Positions 45,503 through 55,172 of a DNA stretch of 64,000 nt are shown here, in pieces. Position numbers and translations under genes: made by a program. Source of the DNA: Ignavibacterium sp. (GTDB lineage: Bacteria; Zixibacteria; MSB-5A5; GN15; PGXB01); assembly GCA_020724775.1 (NCBI GenBank), contig DYGG01000003.1:47183-111182 (forward strand), given 5' to 3'. The notes beneath the pieces were generated by a model. The model worked only from the letters and a program-made list of their open reading frames with translations, ran no database searches and was not told the DNA's origin. Position 1 is the first letter of the stretch, and every line of letters begins with the position of its first letter.

Positions 45503-46753
45503 TTATTGTTTGCTGTACAGACTCAAATCCAGCGGCGCAAGCGCCTCCTCCGGGTTGTAATATTCACATTCGGGACGATTCACTTTTACCACCAAGGAGC
45601 GGGTCCAAGGCTCCCCCCGCTCGGCGGCAATCGCTTTCAGTTTCCCTTCGATTTTTGCCGTCGAGATTTTCGGGGCGATATTTTCTAATGCCCACTTTCG
45701 CGGCTGAAATGTCCTGTAATTTTCGCGAAACCAGAGCAATGTTTCGGCAAGATCTTCCCGTCTGACCAGACGTCCCGTATATTCATTGATATAGGATGTC
45801 CCGATAGCGAGATTTTCTTCCATCGCCACCGCCGGAACATTGGCAAAGAACCCTTCCACAATTGCCTTATTCGCACCTTCCTTCAGACTCAGAAGGGCAT
45901 TAACTTTCGACTTATTCAGCAGTCGGTTAACTTCCGCAGGCGCCAGCCGTTCGAAGAAGTCTATGCTGTCACGGACGCCATAATATTCCGCCAAATCCTC
46001 AATATCTCTTTGCAGACGTCCCCACGGTCCGCCGATCAGGCAGACGCGATAACCGGGGTCGTTTATGTTCTTCATGGCTTCAAAGAGAAGGTAGTGCCTT
46101 TTAATGTCCCCCCACAACGCCACCATTACACAGTCATACTCTTTGGGAAGACCGATATCTGTGAAGACACGGTCGTCCACCCAACTGTTGGATCCGGTAT
46201 CGACCGGTATCAGGTTACGGTCCGCTCTCATGACAAAATCATAATCCATCTTATGCGGACACTGAATCAGCGATTTTGTTCCCCGAAGTTCCATAAGACT
46301 TAGCACCTCGGCTGTGCAGTACCCGGAAAAACTGGGCTCAACCACCAGGTAATAATCCTCCATTATCTTATTGATGTCATATCTTAACATTACTTTGGCG
46401 GCGGTATCGCTGTATTTCATCACCAGCACCCCTTTTTCCTTGCCCTGGGGTTCTTTCAATTTGAATACTCGTCTCTCATAGATCCGGTCAACATAAATTC
46501 TTTTGGGGAAGAGTCTGGTAACGACGTCCAGGGAATTGAGGTTGAATTTCCGATAAGTCCTCTCTATGAAGAGTTGCCTTTTCAACTTTCGAGTGTTACG
46601 GTGTGACCGCATTAACAATCCCATTGACTGAATTCTGGAGACAGGCAACAGGATAAGTCCAAGGACCATCAGAAGAAAACTGAAAATTTCACTGGCGGCG
46701 AAACTGAAGCGAATTTGCGTGGCAAGAATCCGGAACATCATTTTCAGTTTCAT
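45503..46753 (-). CDS. GT4-like glycosyltransferase
   Basis: A 416-residue protein. The C-terminal half has a GT-B signature: 'VMVALWGDIKRHYLLFEAM', 'YRVCLIGGPWG', 'YYGVRDSIDFFERLAPAEVNRLLNKSKVNALLSLKEGANKAIVEGF'. The N terminus has a hydrophobic stretch (residues about 15-45), so the enzyme may bind the membrane. It is the last of three GT genes at 45.5-49 kb (gaps 15 and 27 bp), so it is part of the surface glycan locus. The acceptor and donor sugars are unknown. Confidence 0.7.
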   Translation of the reverse strand: MKLKMMFRILATQIRFSFAASEIFSFLLMVLGLILLPVSRIQSMGLLMRSHRNTRKLKRQLFIERTYRKFNLNSLDVVTRLFPKRIYVDRIYERRVFKLKEPQGKEKGVLVMKYSDTAAKVMLRYDINKIMEDYYLVVEPSFSGYCTAEVLSLMELRGTKSLIQCPHKMDYDFVMRADRNLIPVDTGSNSWVDDRVFTDIGLPKEYDCVMVALWGDIKRHYLLFEAMKNINDPGYRVCLIGGPWGRLQRDIEDLAEYYGVRDSIDFFERLAPAEVNRLLNKSKVNALLSLKEGANKAIVEGFFANVPAVAMEENLAIGTSYINEYTGRLVRREDLAETLLWFRENYRTFQPRKWALENIAPKISTAKIEGKLKAIAAERGEPWTRSLVVKVNRPECEYYNPEEALAPLDLSLYSKQ

Positions 46754-46768
46754 AGATTATTCTCTTAA

Positions 46769-47794
46769 TTAAATTTTCTCGGGCAAAGGGAGATTTTTCC
46801 AAGCGATGAAATCGTCATATATAAAATTCTCTATGGCGTCCTGCATGGAAATTATCCCCTTGAGGCTTGCGGCATAATTATAACCGGCGACGGCTATCCG
46901 CTCTCTTTCCGCCGCATCATGATATAGTCTCTCCAAAGCGCGGCGCAGCTCTGTCACATCGCCGGGAGGCACGATGAGCGCGGCTCCATCCGGAAGCACA
47001 TCATCTACACCGGGACCCGATGAAATCATAACGCACTTCTTCAGCGCCATTGCCATCAAATAGACCGCGATTCCGGCCTGGGTGATGATATCTTTCTTTA
47101 TCGGAATTACCACCATACGCGCCCCCGCCATTACTTCCACAAATTTCTCCACAGTTCCGTCGTGACGAACTATCTCCACATTATTGGGCGCCGCTTTTTC
47201 ATCGAGAAAGGAGCCATGCCGCTGAAGTTCGCGGTTATCCACCGTTACGACTTTGACCGGCAGCCGGTTGTCTCTAACCGCATCAAATAAGGCGTTAAAA
47301 TCGCGGCGGGATTTTCCCCCGCAGAAAATGTAACCACCATCAGTAGTCGCGGTCCTCTGAATAAGATTTAAGGCGTTTACCTTATATGGTACATAGACAA
47401 ATTTCTCGCCCGGGATGCGGTAATGAATTTCGTACCCTTCATTATTCCTACTGTAAACAAGAAAACGGTACGCCTTTTTGAGGAGAAGGATTTTTATCAG
47501 GCGGCTGAATCGCTCCTTGAAATTTTCCGGCTGTATCAGGAAAAGGTCAAGGGTAACCAGACGACAACGGTTAAAGAAGAAAATCAGTTTGAAAAATGCC
47601 AGCACAAAAAAATCGAAGGAATTGAAATTCAGAATGATATAGTCGCAGGAAAAGGATTTCAAGAAGAGTCGAAAAATGCTGAAGACCCCTATCTCTTCTT
47701 TGGGATAAGGAATCAGTTTGACTTTAAGCCCTTTCCCCGAGGCTCCCTCCAGACCGATAATATTGGAGATAATTCTTATTTCAGTCGTTGCCAT
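46769..47794 (-). CDS. Glycosyltransferase, GT4-like
   Basis: A 341-residue protein. The C-terminal half has 'GGYIFCGGKSRRDFNALFDAVRD', 'VVTVDNRE' and 'KKCVMISSGPGVDDVLPDGAALIVPPGDVTELRRALE', a GT-B nucleotide-sugar site of the GT4 kind. The N-terminal half is hydrophobic and Phe-rich ('FFVLAFFKLIFFF'). The sequence lacks the usual Gly-rich first loop of GT4, so the acceptor half is unusual or the real start is different. It sits between two other GT4 genes. Confidence 0.65.
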   Translation of the reverse strand: MATTEIRIISNIIGLEGASGKGLKVKLIPYPKEEIGVFSIFRLFLKSFSCDYIILNFNSFDFFVLAFFKLIFFFNRCRLVTLDLFLIQPENFKERFSRLIKILLLKKAYRFLVYSRNNEGYEIHYRIPGEKFVYVPYKVNALNLIQRTATTDGGYIFCGGKSRRDFNALFDAVRDNRLPVKVVTVDNRELQRHGSFLDEKAAPNNVEIVRHDGTVEKFVEVMAGARMVVIPIKKDIITQAGIAVYLMAMALKKCVMISSGPGVDDVLPDGAALIVPPGDVTELRRALERLYHDAAERERIAVAGYNYAASLKGIISMQDAIENFIYDDFIAWKNLPLPEKI

Positions 47795-47821
47795 CTCAAT
47801 ATCCGGTAAGCATCTACAATC

Positions 47822-48979
47822 TCAACTATTTAAGATTCGAGAGTAGATTTCCTCGTGTTGACGCACCATTTTTTCGACGCTGTATCTTTCCGCCACCAGC
47901 GCTCTTCCTTTACTCCCCAGCACTTTACGAAGCGATTCGGTTTCAAGCAGTTCACAGAGCGTCTTCAAAAAAGTCTCCATATCACCGGCAGGGAATAATC
48001 TGCCGCTGTCACCGACCGCCTCAATATTGCCGCCAACGGCGGTGGCGATTACGGGAAGCCCCAATGCCTGATACTCAATAATGGCGTTGGAAAAACTTTC
48101 ACCGCCGGAAGTCAGGCAGGCTATATCAAATGCCGGAAGATAAGGGGCGATATCGGGCACCGACCCGGTCAGTTGAAACACCGTGTCTATATTTCTCTCC
48201 CGGATTCGTTTACGCAGATTTTCCTCCAGAGGTCCCTCGCCAATGACGACAAAGCGGGCAGCGGGATATTTGGCGGCGACAACGGCGGCGGCATCGATGA
48301 AAAACTCGATATTCTTCTCGGGACGAAGATGCGCCACCATACCGATTACGAGGTTGGAATCAGCGTACTGCAGTTGATTTCGCGCCGCCTTTCTGGAAGA
48401 TTCCGTGATTGGAGGGAAACGACTCAAATCCAGCCCGTTGTAGATAACTTTCACTCTTTCGGGGTCGATTTTTTCATACTGGACAATCGATGCCCTGGTT
48501 GCCTCACTATTGGCGATATATAACCGGGTGATATGACGTAGAAAGCGAAAAATACGAAGAAGGGACTTCTTATTCCAAAAACCGGGTCCGAGATTCCGTC
48601 GTCCCGCAACAATATTCTTGATTCCGGCCATTCTCCCAGCCAGAGCCGCAAAAATATAGGCATCGTTAAAGTAGGTTTGAATAATGTCAATCTTATGTTC
48701 CCGGCAATATCTGCGGAAGCGGAACATCTGTCGAACTGTTCCCAAACTGAGCAATCGCTCTGTCTTGAATACTACCACCGGCGCATTCAGATGTCCCTCA
48801 TGTAACCAGGGGGTATCGGCCAGGGTGGCGAAATGAGGGCAGAACCTGCTGCGGTCGAGGTTTTTGACAAGCAGAAATAACTGCCCTTCGGTCCCACCAT
48901 AAGCGCCCGGAATCTCATCGATTATGAAGAGGATATTGATTTTGCGGATTGACCCGTTTAGTGTTTCACTCCCGGACAT
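47822..48979 (-). CDS. GT4 glycosyltransferase
   Basis: A 385-residue GT4 enzyme with the N-terminal acceptor site 'IDEIPGAYGGTEGQLFLL' and the C-terminal donor site 'IGMVAHLRPEKNIEFFIDAA' and 'ACLTSGGESFSNAIIEYQALGLPVIATAVGG' (E-x7-E). AAGGAAATAGA precedes the ATG. It is the first of the three minus-strand GT genes and is divergent from the heparinase gene. A minus -10-like box TATAAT lies at 49050-49055 without a -35. Confidence 0.85.
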   Translation of the reverse strand: MSGSETLNGSIRKINILFIIDEIPGAYGGTEGQLFLLVKNLDRSRFCPHFATLADTPWLHEGHLNAPVVVFKTERLLSLGTVRQMFRFRRYCREHKIDIIQTYFNDAYIFAALAGRMAGIKNIVAGRRNLGPGFWNKKSLLRIFRFLRHITRLYIANSEATRASIVQYEKIDPERVKVIYNGLDLSRFPPITESSRKAARNQLQYADSNLVIGMVAHLRPEKNIEFFIDAAAVVAAKYPAARFVVIGEGPLEENLRKRIRERNIDTVFQLTGSVPDIAPYLPAFDIACLTSGGESFSNAIIEYQALGLPVIATAVGGNIEAVGDSGRLFPAGDMETFLKTLCELLETESLRKVLGSKGRALVAERYSVEKMVRQHEEIYSRILNS

Positions 48980-49120
48980 TCTATTTCCTTAAATTCACTC
49001 AAACAGCAACGCAATGATAAGATTTTGCAGGTGGATAGTCATTATATTAATTTATCGGATGTACCTCATTATTTGTCCAGTCGGCCTGATGACCGCGCCG
49101 GACGCAGCGATTTCATTTTC

Positions 49121-49149
49121 TTGACTCCAATACGCCGTTTCGATATCAT
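49121..49149 (+). promoter_or_regulatory. Sigma-70 promoter of the heparinase II/III gene
   Basis: TTGACT (49121-49126), a 17-nt spacer and TATCAT (49144-49149). The predicted +1 at about 49156 falls four bases before the ATG, so the transcript is close to leaderless. Confidence 0.75.
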
Positions 49150-49159
49150 ATGATTGATT

Positions 49160-51358
49160 ATGAGAATTTCCCCCTTAAGCGACGTCGATCTGCAAAGCGC
49201 CATTCTTGGTCTTTCCAGTAGACTCAAGGAAAAGCCGGTAGGACTGATTGAGTTATCCTTGCTGGCAAGGTGTCTTCGAAACCCCGGCAAACGGTACTGG
49301 CCTGCCGAAGGAGTGCATTCAAATTTGTTCCAAACCCGTTTTCCCGATGCCGGGGAAATTATCAGGTCGGCAGACCTTATCAGCCGGGGGGAGATCATAT
49401 TCTGGCACCCCTGGCATATGGAGACTTCTACCCTTCCCGAGAAAATCGGGAAGAAAATCGACTGGCTTAATGTGCCAAACGGAGATGATGAATGGCGCCA
49501 CTCCCTGATGCGGTTTTTCCATATCTTCGACCTGGCGGCCGGCTTCTGCCTGAATAATAATCCTGCATACCTCGAAATCTTGACCGACCATATAGCCAGT
49601 TTTGCTGATTCTCGCAAGAAACTGCTCCGTACAAATAAGACCAACCGTCTTGATGCCGCCGTTCGTTTATTCAACCTTATCAAAGCCTTCGACCTGATAA
49701 GAGAGCGCAAAGAACTTCCCGACGAAGCGGTCATACTCCTTTCTTCTCTAATACTGGAGGACGCTGATTTTTTGTGTGATGGATTGGGACAGAAAGTGGG
49801 CAACTGGGAATTCTTCATAGTGACGTCCCTTCTGACCGCCGGTGAGTATCTGGCAAACCTGAGCGATACCGAACGTTGGCGTACAAGGGGATTAGAGCGG
49901 TTGAATGAAATCACGGTTACGGAAATTCTGCCGGACGGTATGTTAATTGAAAAATGCCCAATGTATCACGGTGAAGTGATTCTGACACTTCTCGATTACT
50001 TCGCCATCCAAAGAACGAATAAAATAGCAATCGCTCCGGACCTGGCCGCGCTTAACGAAAAAATGATTGGTGTGCTGGTCTCTCTGGCGGACCCGCAGGG
50101 GAAGATTCCTCAAATCGGCGATTCTGATGCCTTCGATATTGATTATATCATCAATTTCCGAAATGCGGTTATGGAGGATATTCGTCCTGCGGAATTGAAA
50201 TTGCCCGCCGACCAGCCATTCGTAACGCTGCCGGCAACCGGCTGGACTATCCGGCGATGGAAGACAGAGGACAATCAAGACGGGTATCTTCTTTTTGACT
50301 TTGCCACCCGACCTCCCGAAAGGCGATACTGGCATTCGCACGCCGATGAACTTCAGTATCTGATAACGACAACCGATGGACCATTTCTGGCTGATCCGGG
50401 CCGTTTTACCTACGCCCCCATTTTCCGCAATCCGATACCATTCTTCAAAGGAACCAAGAGATTCAACGCTCCTAAGAAACTGATATATCATTCCATTCAT
50501 CCCCGTTTCAAAGAAATCAACAGCCGAAACTGGCGTCGGTATTTTAGAAGCACCGTTAGCCATAATACTATTTCGCCGAACGGCGCTGATTTCGGAGGAT
50601 ATGAAGCCTGGAATTCCCGACCTCCGGAAGTCACTCTTCTGAGTCAGAACTCCAGCGGACCGCTTCTGCACTTTGCTGCAAGATTGACTGATTTCAAGAC
50701 TCGTTCTGACGAGATTAATCATACCCAGGAGCGGCATATAATCGGCTACCTACCTGATGCCATCGTTGTCTATGATATGGTAACGTCTAAGGCGCCTCAT
50801 CGATGGATTTGCTCATACCATCTGGGCGCCAATCTGCGCGCGTCATTAGATGGGAATAATGTCAGGGTCAGAGCCTCTGAAAAGGAACACTTAATATCTT
50901 TCTTTTCCCCCTCCGGCGCCGAGCATTCCCTGAGCATCGAAGATGACTGGCTATCCCCGGTATATAATACCAAAATTCAATCGCAGTCAATTCGCGCTTA
51001 TATGAAGGATACCGACCGTTTCTCACTGCTTACGGTGATTTGGATGCGCAGTCGTTCCCGTCGGGATGAGCCACTGGAAATACAGTGCCATGATATAGAA
51101 CAGGGTGATTCTCCGGTGCCTTTGTCCTTTCTTATCAATATCAAGCAGGGGGAATTTGAACTGCGTCTGGGCATGAATTGCAGCGGACAGAAGCGGAAAC
51201 TGGGACTATTTGAAACTGATGCCTTGCTGGCTATCGACCACAACGCCCCGGACGGAAGACGTCAAGTGGGCTTTTTGCAGGGACAGAATTTCTGTTACGA
51301 CGGCAGGCTTGTACACTCGAGCAGCAATAAATCAGACAGGTTTCCTATAAGCCTTTGA
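49160..51358 (+). CDS. Heparinase II/III-family protein (polysaccharide lyase-like)
   Basis: A protein of about 730 residues, the only plus-strand gene in the glycan locus. It has an alpha/alpha-barrel N-terminal half ('WEFFIVTSLLTAGEYLANLSD', 'CPMYHGEVILTLLDYF') and a beta-sandwich C-terminal half with the conserved 'RYWHSHADELQYLITTTDGPFLADPG' and 'STVSHNTISPNG', the catalytic region of heparinase II/III and alginate lyases. There is no signal peptide. Homologues lie in exopolysaccharide loci beside Wzy/Wzx. It may cut or modify the glycan during synthesis; the substrate is unknown. The TTG at 49154 is an alternative start. Promoter -10 adjoins the start. Confidence 0.85.
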   Translation: MRISPLSDVDLQSAILGLSSRLKEKPVGLIELSLLARCLRNPGKRYWPAEGVHSNLFQTRFPDAGEIIRSADLISRGEIIFWHPWHMETSTLPEKIGKKIDWLNVPNGDDEWRHSLMRFFHIFDLAAGFCLNNNPAYLEILTDHIASFADSRKKLLRTNKTNRLDAAVRLFNLIKAFDLIRERKELPDEAVILLSSLILEDADFLCDGLGQKVGNWEFFIVTSLLTAGEYLANLSDTERWRTRGLERLNEITVTEILPDGMLIEKCPMYHGEVILTLLDYFAIQRTNKIAIAPDLAALNEKMIGVLVSLADPQGKIPQIGDSDAFDIDYIINFRNAVMEDIRPAELKLPADQPFVTLPATGWTIRRWKTEDNQDGYLLFDFATRPPERRYWHSHADELQYLITTTDGPFLADPGRFTYAPIFRNPIPFFKGTKRFNAPKKLIYHSIHPRFKEINSRNWRRYFRSTVSHNTISPNGADFGGYEAWNSRPPEVTLLSQNSSGPLLHFAARLTDFKTRSDEINHTQERHIIGYLPDAIVVYDMVTSKAPHRWICSYHLGANLRASLDGNNVRVRASEKEHLISFFSPSGAEHSLSIEDDWLSPVYNTKIQSQSIRAYMKDTDRFSLLTVIWMRSRSRRDEPLEIQCHDIEQGDSPVPLSFLINIKQGEFELRLGMNCSGQKRKLGLFETDALLAIDHNAPDGRRQVGFLQGQNFCYDGRLVHSSSNKSDRFPISL

Positions 51359-51388
51359 CAAAAAACAGGGACACCGGCAATTCCCGGG

Positions 51389-52366
51389 CTACCACCGGAA
51401 AAGATTTTTGAAACGGCGCAGTCCGATGATTATTCCTCTGGGGAAATAAGTTGCCGTAATATAGAGTGGCAGAATGACCGGACGATAGCCGTAATCATAA
51501 CTGAGACGGAATTCCTGGCGCGCTTTGGGAAAATCATTTTCGCGGAAGAAATAGAAATGCCCCAGGTCGAAATGGCAGCGCCCGACCCGAGATGCCAGTT
51601 CCCGCCGATATCTGTTTTCAAACTCTCCCTCACCGCGATACGCTTTCTCAAATAACGTCACCCGGCTGAGATACGGCACAATGGTTTTGGGACCGTCTGA
51701 GAGAGTATGCTGACGGCTCCTTGTCAGGATTTCATCGAGGGCGGCAAAGCGGCAATGGCGCGACATTCGCAGCCAGAGGTCTCTATCCTGCGCCCGTGGC
51801 AGCGCTTCATCAAAAAGTCCTTCCTTTATGAGACATTCTTTCTTTACCAACACACTGGAGAGGTTGACAAAATTCTCATCGATGAAGAGAGGAAACAGCC
51901 GTTCTTCAAATTTAATGAGCGACCCTTCTCTTTTCTGCTTCTGAAGGGGCATCAAGTTCATAGTCTTGAAATAATCGGCTTTGACAATTCCGGATTCATT
52001 GAACCAGCAGGCGTTGGTGACAAGTAGGTCAATTTCGGGATGCGCTGTCACCGCGGCCACCTGCTTTTCCAGTTTATTCTCGACCCAGAGGTCATCGGCA
52101 TCGAGAAAGGCCACCCAGTCGTATCGTGCCTGACGAATCCCGGCATTGCGTGACGCCGCTCTCCCGCTGTTTTTCTGGTGAATGTACGTTATTTTATCGA
52201 GGAAAGGACGGACTACGTCCGCGGTATTATCGGTGGAGCCGTCATCGATGACAATTATTTCAAATTGCTTGTACGTTTGATTCAGAACGCTTTGAATACA
52301 GTCGGCGATATAGCGGCCATGATTGTAGGTCCCAATGACAATGGAAACCTTAATATTTCCGACCAT
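51389..52366 (-). CDS. GT2-family glycosyltransferase
   Basis: A 325-residue GT-A glycosyltransferase. Features seen are 'VSIVIGTYNHGRYIADCIQSVLNQTYKQFEIIVIDDGSTD', the DxD 'FLDADDLWVENKLEKQ' and the downstream 'PRAQDRDLWLRMS' (ED-type). It adds a sugar from a nucleotide donor to the growing glycan on the cytoplasmic side. It adjoins the acyltransferase gene with no gap. The end faces the heparinase stop 30 bp away. Confidence 0.88.
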   Translation of the reverse strand: MVGNIKVSIVIGTYNHGRYIADCIQSVLNQTYKQFEIIVIDDGSTDNTADVVRPFLDKITYIHQKNSGRAASRNAGIRQARYDWVAFLDADDLWVENKLEKQVAAVTAHPEIDLLVTNACWFNESGIVKADYFKTMNLMPLQKQKREGSLIKFEERLFPLFIDENFVNLSSVLVKKECLIKEGLFDEALPRAQDRDLWLRMSRHCRFAALDEILTRSRQHTLSDGPKTIVPYLSRVTLFEKAYRGEGEFENRYRRELASRVGRCHFDLGHFYFFRENDFPKARQEFRLSYDYGYRPVILPLYITATYFPRGIIIGLRRFKNLFRW

Positions 52367-52963
52367 TTAAGATTCTTTCTCGGAAGCGGGTGCTTCCGGC
52401 TTGTTTTGCTGTCCGCGGAAACCGATAACCCGCGCCGGATTGCCCGCCAGGATAGAAAAATCCTTGTACCTTCTGCCGCTGACAATCGCGCCGGCAGCAA
52501 CCACACAGCCTCTTCCAAGATGTGTCCCCGGCATTATGAAGGCGTTAGCGCCAATCCAGGTATCATCTTCGATTACCACGGGCTTGAATTCCGATCCCTG
52601 ATTGTAAATAGGTACATCAGGGTCGGCGTAGATATGATTGGAGGTCCAGATTTTTACTCCGGGACCGAGAATGACATAGTTGCCGATTGTAAGACCTCCC
52701 GCCGCCTGAATGGCGCAGTCGATACCCATGGAGCAGTTGGAGCCGATGGTCATGAGTTGCGGATTCCGGATATAGAGCCGCTCCAGAAAAAGAGTGTTGG
52801 GTCCGACCGATTTAATCCATTTGCGGTAAAATCTTCCCCGAATAGTATATCCGATAAAACTCGGAATCCATGCCAGTATCGCCTGCGTGTAAAGGAACCG
52901 CCGCCCTTCCAGGTCGCGTTTGAACTTCCTCAAAGTCGAAAAGAAATTGATTATTTTTCCCAT
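52367..52963 (-). CDS. Hexapeptide-repeat acyltransferase
   Basis: A 198-residue left-handed beta-helix enzyme. Repeats [LIV]-G-x4 are clear ('IGSNCSMGIDCAIQAAGGLTIGNYVILGPGVKIWTSNHIY', 'IGANAFIMPGTHLGRGCVVAAGAIVSG'). The His in 'TSNHIY' fits an active site of the acetyltransferase group (LacA/WbbJ-like). It probably acetylates a sugar of the surface glycan. Confidence 0.88.
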   Translation of the reverse strand: MGKIINFFSTLRKFKRDLEGRRFLYTQAILAWIPSFIGYTIRGRFYRKWIKSVGPNTLFLERLYIRNPQLMTIGSNCSMGIDCAIQAAGGLTIGNYVILGPGVKIWTSNHIYADPDVPIYNQGSEFKPVVIEDDTWIGANAFIMPGTHLGRGCVVAAGAIVSGRRYKDFSILAGNPARVIGFRGQQNKPEAPASEKES

Positions 52964-52987
52964 TTCCGGTAAACCTGCAGTTGTCTT

Positions 52988-54100
52988 TTACCGTTTCCTC
53001 TTTTTGGCGAGGATTCGGTCTTTCAACTGCTGTGTAAATCTGTTACGATATAATATATCGACCAATTTTGAATATCTAAAATCAAAGAGGGCCTGCGCTG
53101 CCATCTGACGCAAACGGTCTTGGTACACAATTAAGCGGCGGCTCTGCCTGACCCGGTTGGCAAAGCGGTCTTTATACCCTTCATCTCCGCGGGCGAAGTC
53201 GAGTTCCCCAATCCCCCGGGAAAGAGCATAATCAAGATGATATCTCAAAATCACCTGCCCCGGCGATTTCTTTGCATACTCCAGATTATAACAGGTCTTA
53301 TAAAAATATAATTTCTTACCGTACTCCAGACTAATATACAAAGCCAGGAAATTGCTGTCCAGGGTGAGACTGGAAAAATGTATCCATCCGGACGGATGCA
53401 TCTTTTCCACCATCCGACGATAAAATTGCCGCATCGATTCGTTACGAAAATAACTTGGCGTAGAGGTACCATTCCAGCGTTTAATGTGCTGGGAAAAGAG
53501 GTCTTCCAATCGGGTTAGTGCTTCTTCGCGGTCGGTATATATATAATATCTGAAATCCCCCTCTTTCTTGAACCAGTTCACATAACTGGTGATATTGCGC
53601 TTATAATACATCTTCTTCGCCGCTTCGGTATCCTCCAGGGTCATCGCCGGACATTTGTCCGACGGCTCAACCCGAATTGCCAACCCCTGTTTTTGAAACT
53701 CCTTAGAGAGAAGTGTGAAACTCTCGTCCTGCTCCGAAATCTGGTCAAAAATTGCCCGTTTCCATTTCCCTTTGAGTTGCCTGATGACCGATGCCAGGCC
53801 GGCGGCCGCCTCCGGGAACTGCCGGTCAATTATGAACCCGGCATAATCATTTTGTGGGTATCCGATAAAAGTGAGCGTTTTGTTTCGCTGGAGAAAAAGC
53901 GGCGCCAGAGCAATCAGTTTTTCCTCATTTCGCACCGCTGCAATAGCAACTTCTCCCTGGTCACCAAAGATATCAAGCCAGGCATCGAACCATTCAAATG
54001 TCAGAAAAGGATTATCGAAGAATGACCTTGCGATCAGATTGTTCCAGTCCGGTTTAAGTTTCCGAAAGCCTTCTATATCATGAATTAAATCTATCTTCAT
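52988..54100 (-). CDS. GNAT-fold (BcsL/CelD-like) acetyl- or acyltransferase
   Basis: A 370-residue protein. The N-terminal half has 'FFDNPFLTFEWFDAWLDIFG' and 'IALAPLFLQR', typical of CelD/BcsL-like proteins in exopolysaccharide loci. The C-terminal half has 'IHFSSLTLDSNFLALYISLEYGKKLYFYKTCYNLEYAKKSPGQVILRYHL', the acyl-CoA binding half of a duplicated GNAT (FemAB-like). Substrate is unknown. It lies between the hexapeptide acyltransferase and the deacetylase. Confidence 0.75.
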   Translation of the reverse strand: MKIDLIHDIEGFRKLKPDWNNLIARSFFDNPFLTFEWFDAWLDIFGDQGEVAIAAVRNEEKLIALAPLFLQRNKTLTFIGYPQNDYAGFIIDRQFPEAAAGLASVIRQLKGKWKRAIFDQISEQDESFTLLSKEFQKQGLAIRVEPSDKCPAMTLEDTEAAKKMYYKRNITSYVNWFKKEGDFRYYIYTDREEALTRLEDLFSQHIKRWNGTSTPSYFRNESMRQFYRRMVEKMHPSGWIHFSSLTLDSNFLALYISLEYGKKLYFYKTCYNLEYAKKSPGQVILRYHLDYALSRGIGELDFARGDEGYKDRFANRVRQSRRLIVYQDRLRQMAAQALFDFRYSKLVDILYRNRFTQQLKDRILAKKRKR

Positions 54101-54112
54101 CTATTTGCCCGG

Positions 54113-55165
54113 TTAATATCCTTTCTTATTTGCTGACTGCGCCTGACCGTTTCGGTTAAGCAGCATTTGCAGGAATTCATACACACCAGAGAGATGCATC
54201 TTGAATTCCAGCAAATCGATATCGTTGCCGATATTTATACGGCGAAGCGCATACAGGTCTTGATTCCGGTCATTCAATCCTTCAACGGTACTGACCGCAC
54301 AGTCGAAATATTTGGCGGCAAGCGCTTCAGTCGAGTCGTCAAAATCATCCCTCTTGCCATTGGGATAGGCAAAAGCGGTGACCGGCACACCCAGACGGCT
54401 TTCAATCAGTTCTTTTGAAAGGCGCATCTCTTTTTCCGCTTCCTCCGTTGTCAATCTGGTCAAGATTTCGTGGCGAACGGTGTGCGCCCCGAAAGTCACC
54501 AATTGCGATGTTAGCATCTCTTTGGCTTCATTCCATTCAAGACTCTCAAATACGACATAATCCTCAGGTTTGATGGCATAATTAAGTCGCCGCGCCATAT
54601 CCTGCACAATCCGGTTTTTCTCCCCGGCAGGAATAGTCTTTAACCTGGTCATAATATCGCTTTTTGCTTTGGCGCATGCGTCGTAATCGGATAAATCATA
54701 CTCTTTCAAACCGAGGTCACCGAAATCGACCTTGCTTCCACGGGCGCCCCGCAGCAGAAGATAAATGTAGTCGGTCCACAAAAGCCCTCGAAATTCCGGT
54801 TCTTTATCGACAAAAGAGGTGGTCATGAAAATGAGCGCGGGGATATTGTGCTTCTTCAGAATCGGAAAAGCCACACTGAAGTTATTCCTGAAGCCGTCAT
54901 CAAAGGTAACTGCCACCGCATAGCGCAGTTCGCTCTTTTCTTTTTTCAGTGAGGTAACCGCGTCCTCCAGGGAAACCGGGTGGTATCGACGGCTGATATA
55001 TTCCATCTGTTCCTGGAATTGAGAGCGGGGCAACTGTGTCCAGACATTGTAATCTTTGTCGGTCACGCCATGATACATCAAAATGGCAAGTTTCTTCCGG
55101 TTGAAAAATCTGACTATCAGCCAGAGTCCTGTATAATAGAGGACAAAATAGATGAGTCGCTTCAC
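54113..55165 (-). CDS. Polysaccharide deacetylase (NodB-like), XrtA-type
   Basis: A protein of about 350 residues. I chose the GTG at 55165 (GGAAG 11 nt upstream); a TTG at 55204 would add 13 residues and overlap the previous gene by 32 bp. The N terminus is a membrane anchor. The NodB domain has 'VTFDDGFRNN' (metal Asp), the 'HTVRHEILTRL' histidines and 'FAYPNGKRDDFDD'. It belongs to CE4 and probably removes N-acetyl groups from the exported glycan. Confidence 0.85.
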   Translation of the reverse strand: MKRLIYFVLYYTGLWLIVRFFNRKKLAILMYHGVTDKDYNVWTQLPRSQFQEQMEYISRRYHPVSLEDAVTSLKKEKSELRYAVAVTFDDGFRNNFSVAFPILKKHNIPALIFMTTSFVDKEPEFRGLLWTDYIYLLLRGARGSKVDFGDLGLKEYDLSDYDACAKAKSDIMTRLKTIPAGEKNRIVQDMARRLNYAIKPEDYVVFESLEWNEAKEMLTSQLVTFGAHTVRHEILTRLTTEEAEKEMRLSKELIESRLGVPVTAFAYPNGKRDDFDDSTEALAAKYFDCAVSTVEGLNDRNQDLYALRRINIGNDIDLLEFKMHLSGVYEFLQMLLNRNGQAQSANKKGY

Positions 55166-55172
55166 TTCTATT

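Noticed and set aside
49069..49914. A 281-codon minus-strand frame opposite the heparinase gene.
   Set aside because: It is basic and Ser/Arg-rich with no domain; it is a shadow of the heparinase frame.
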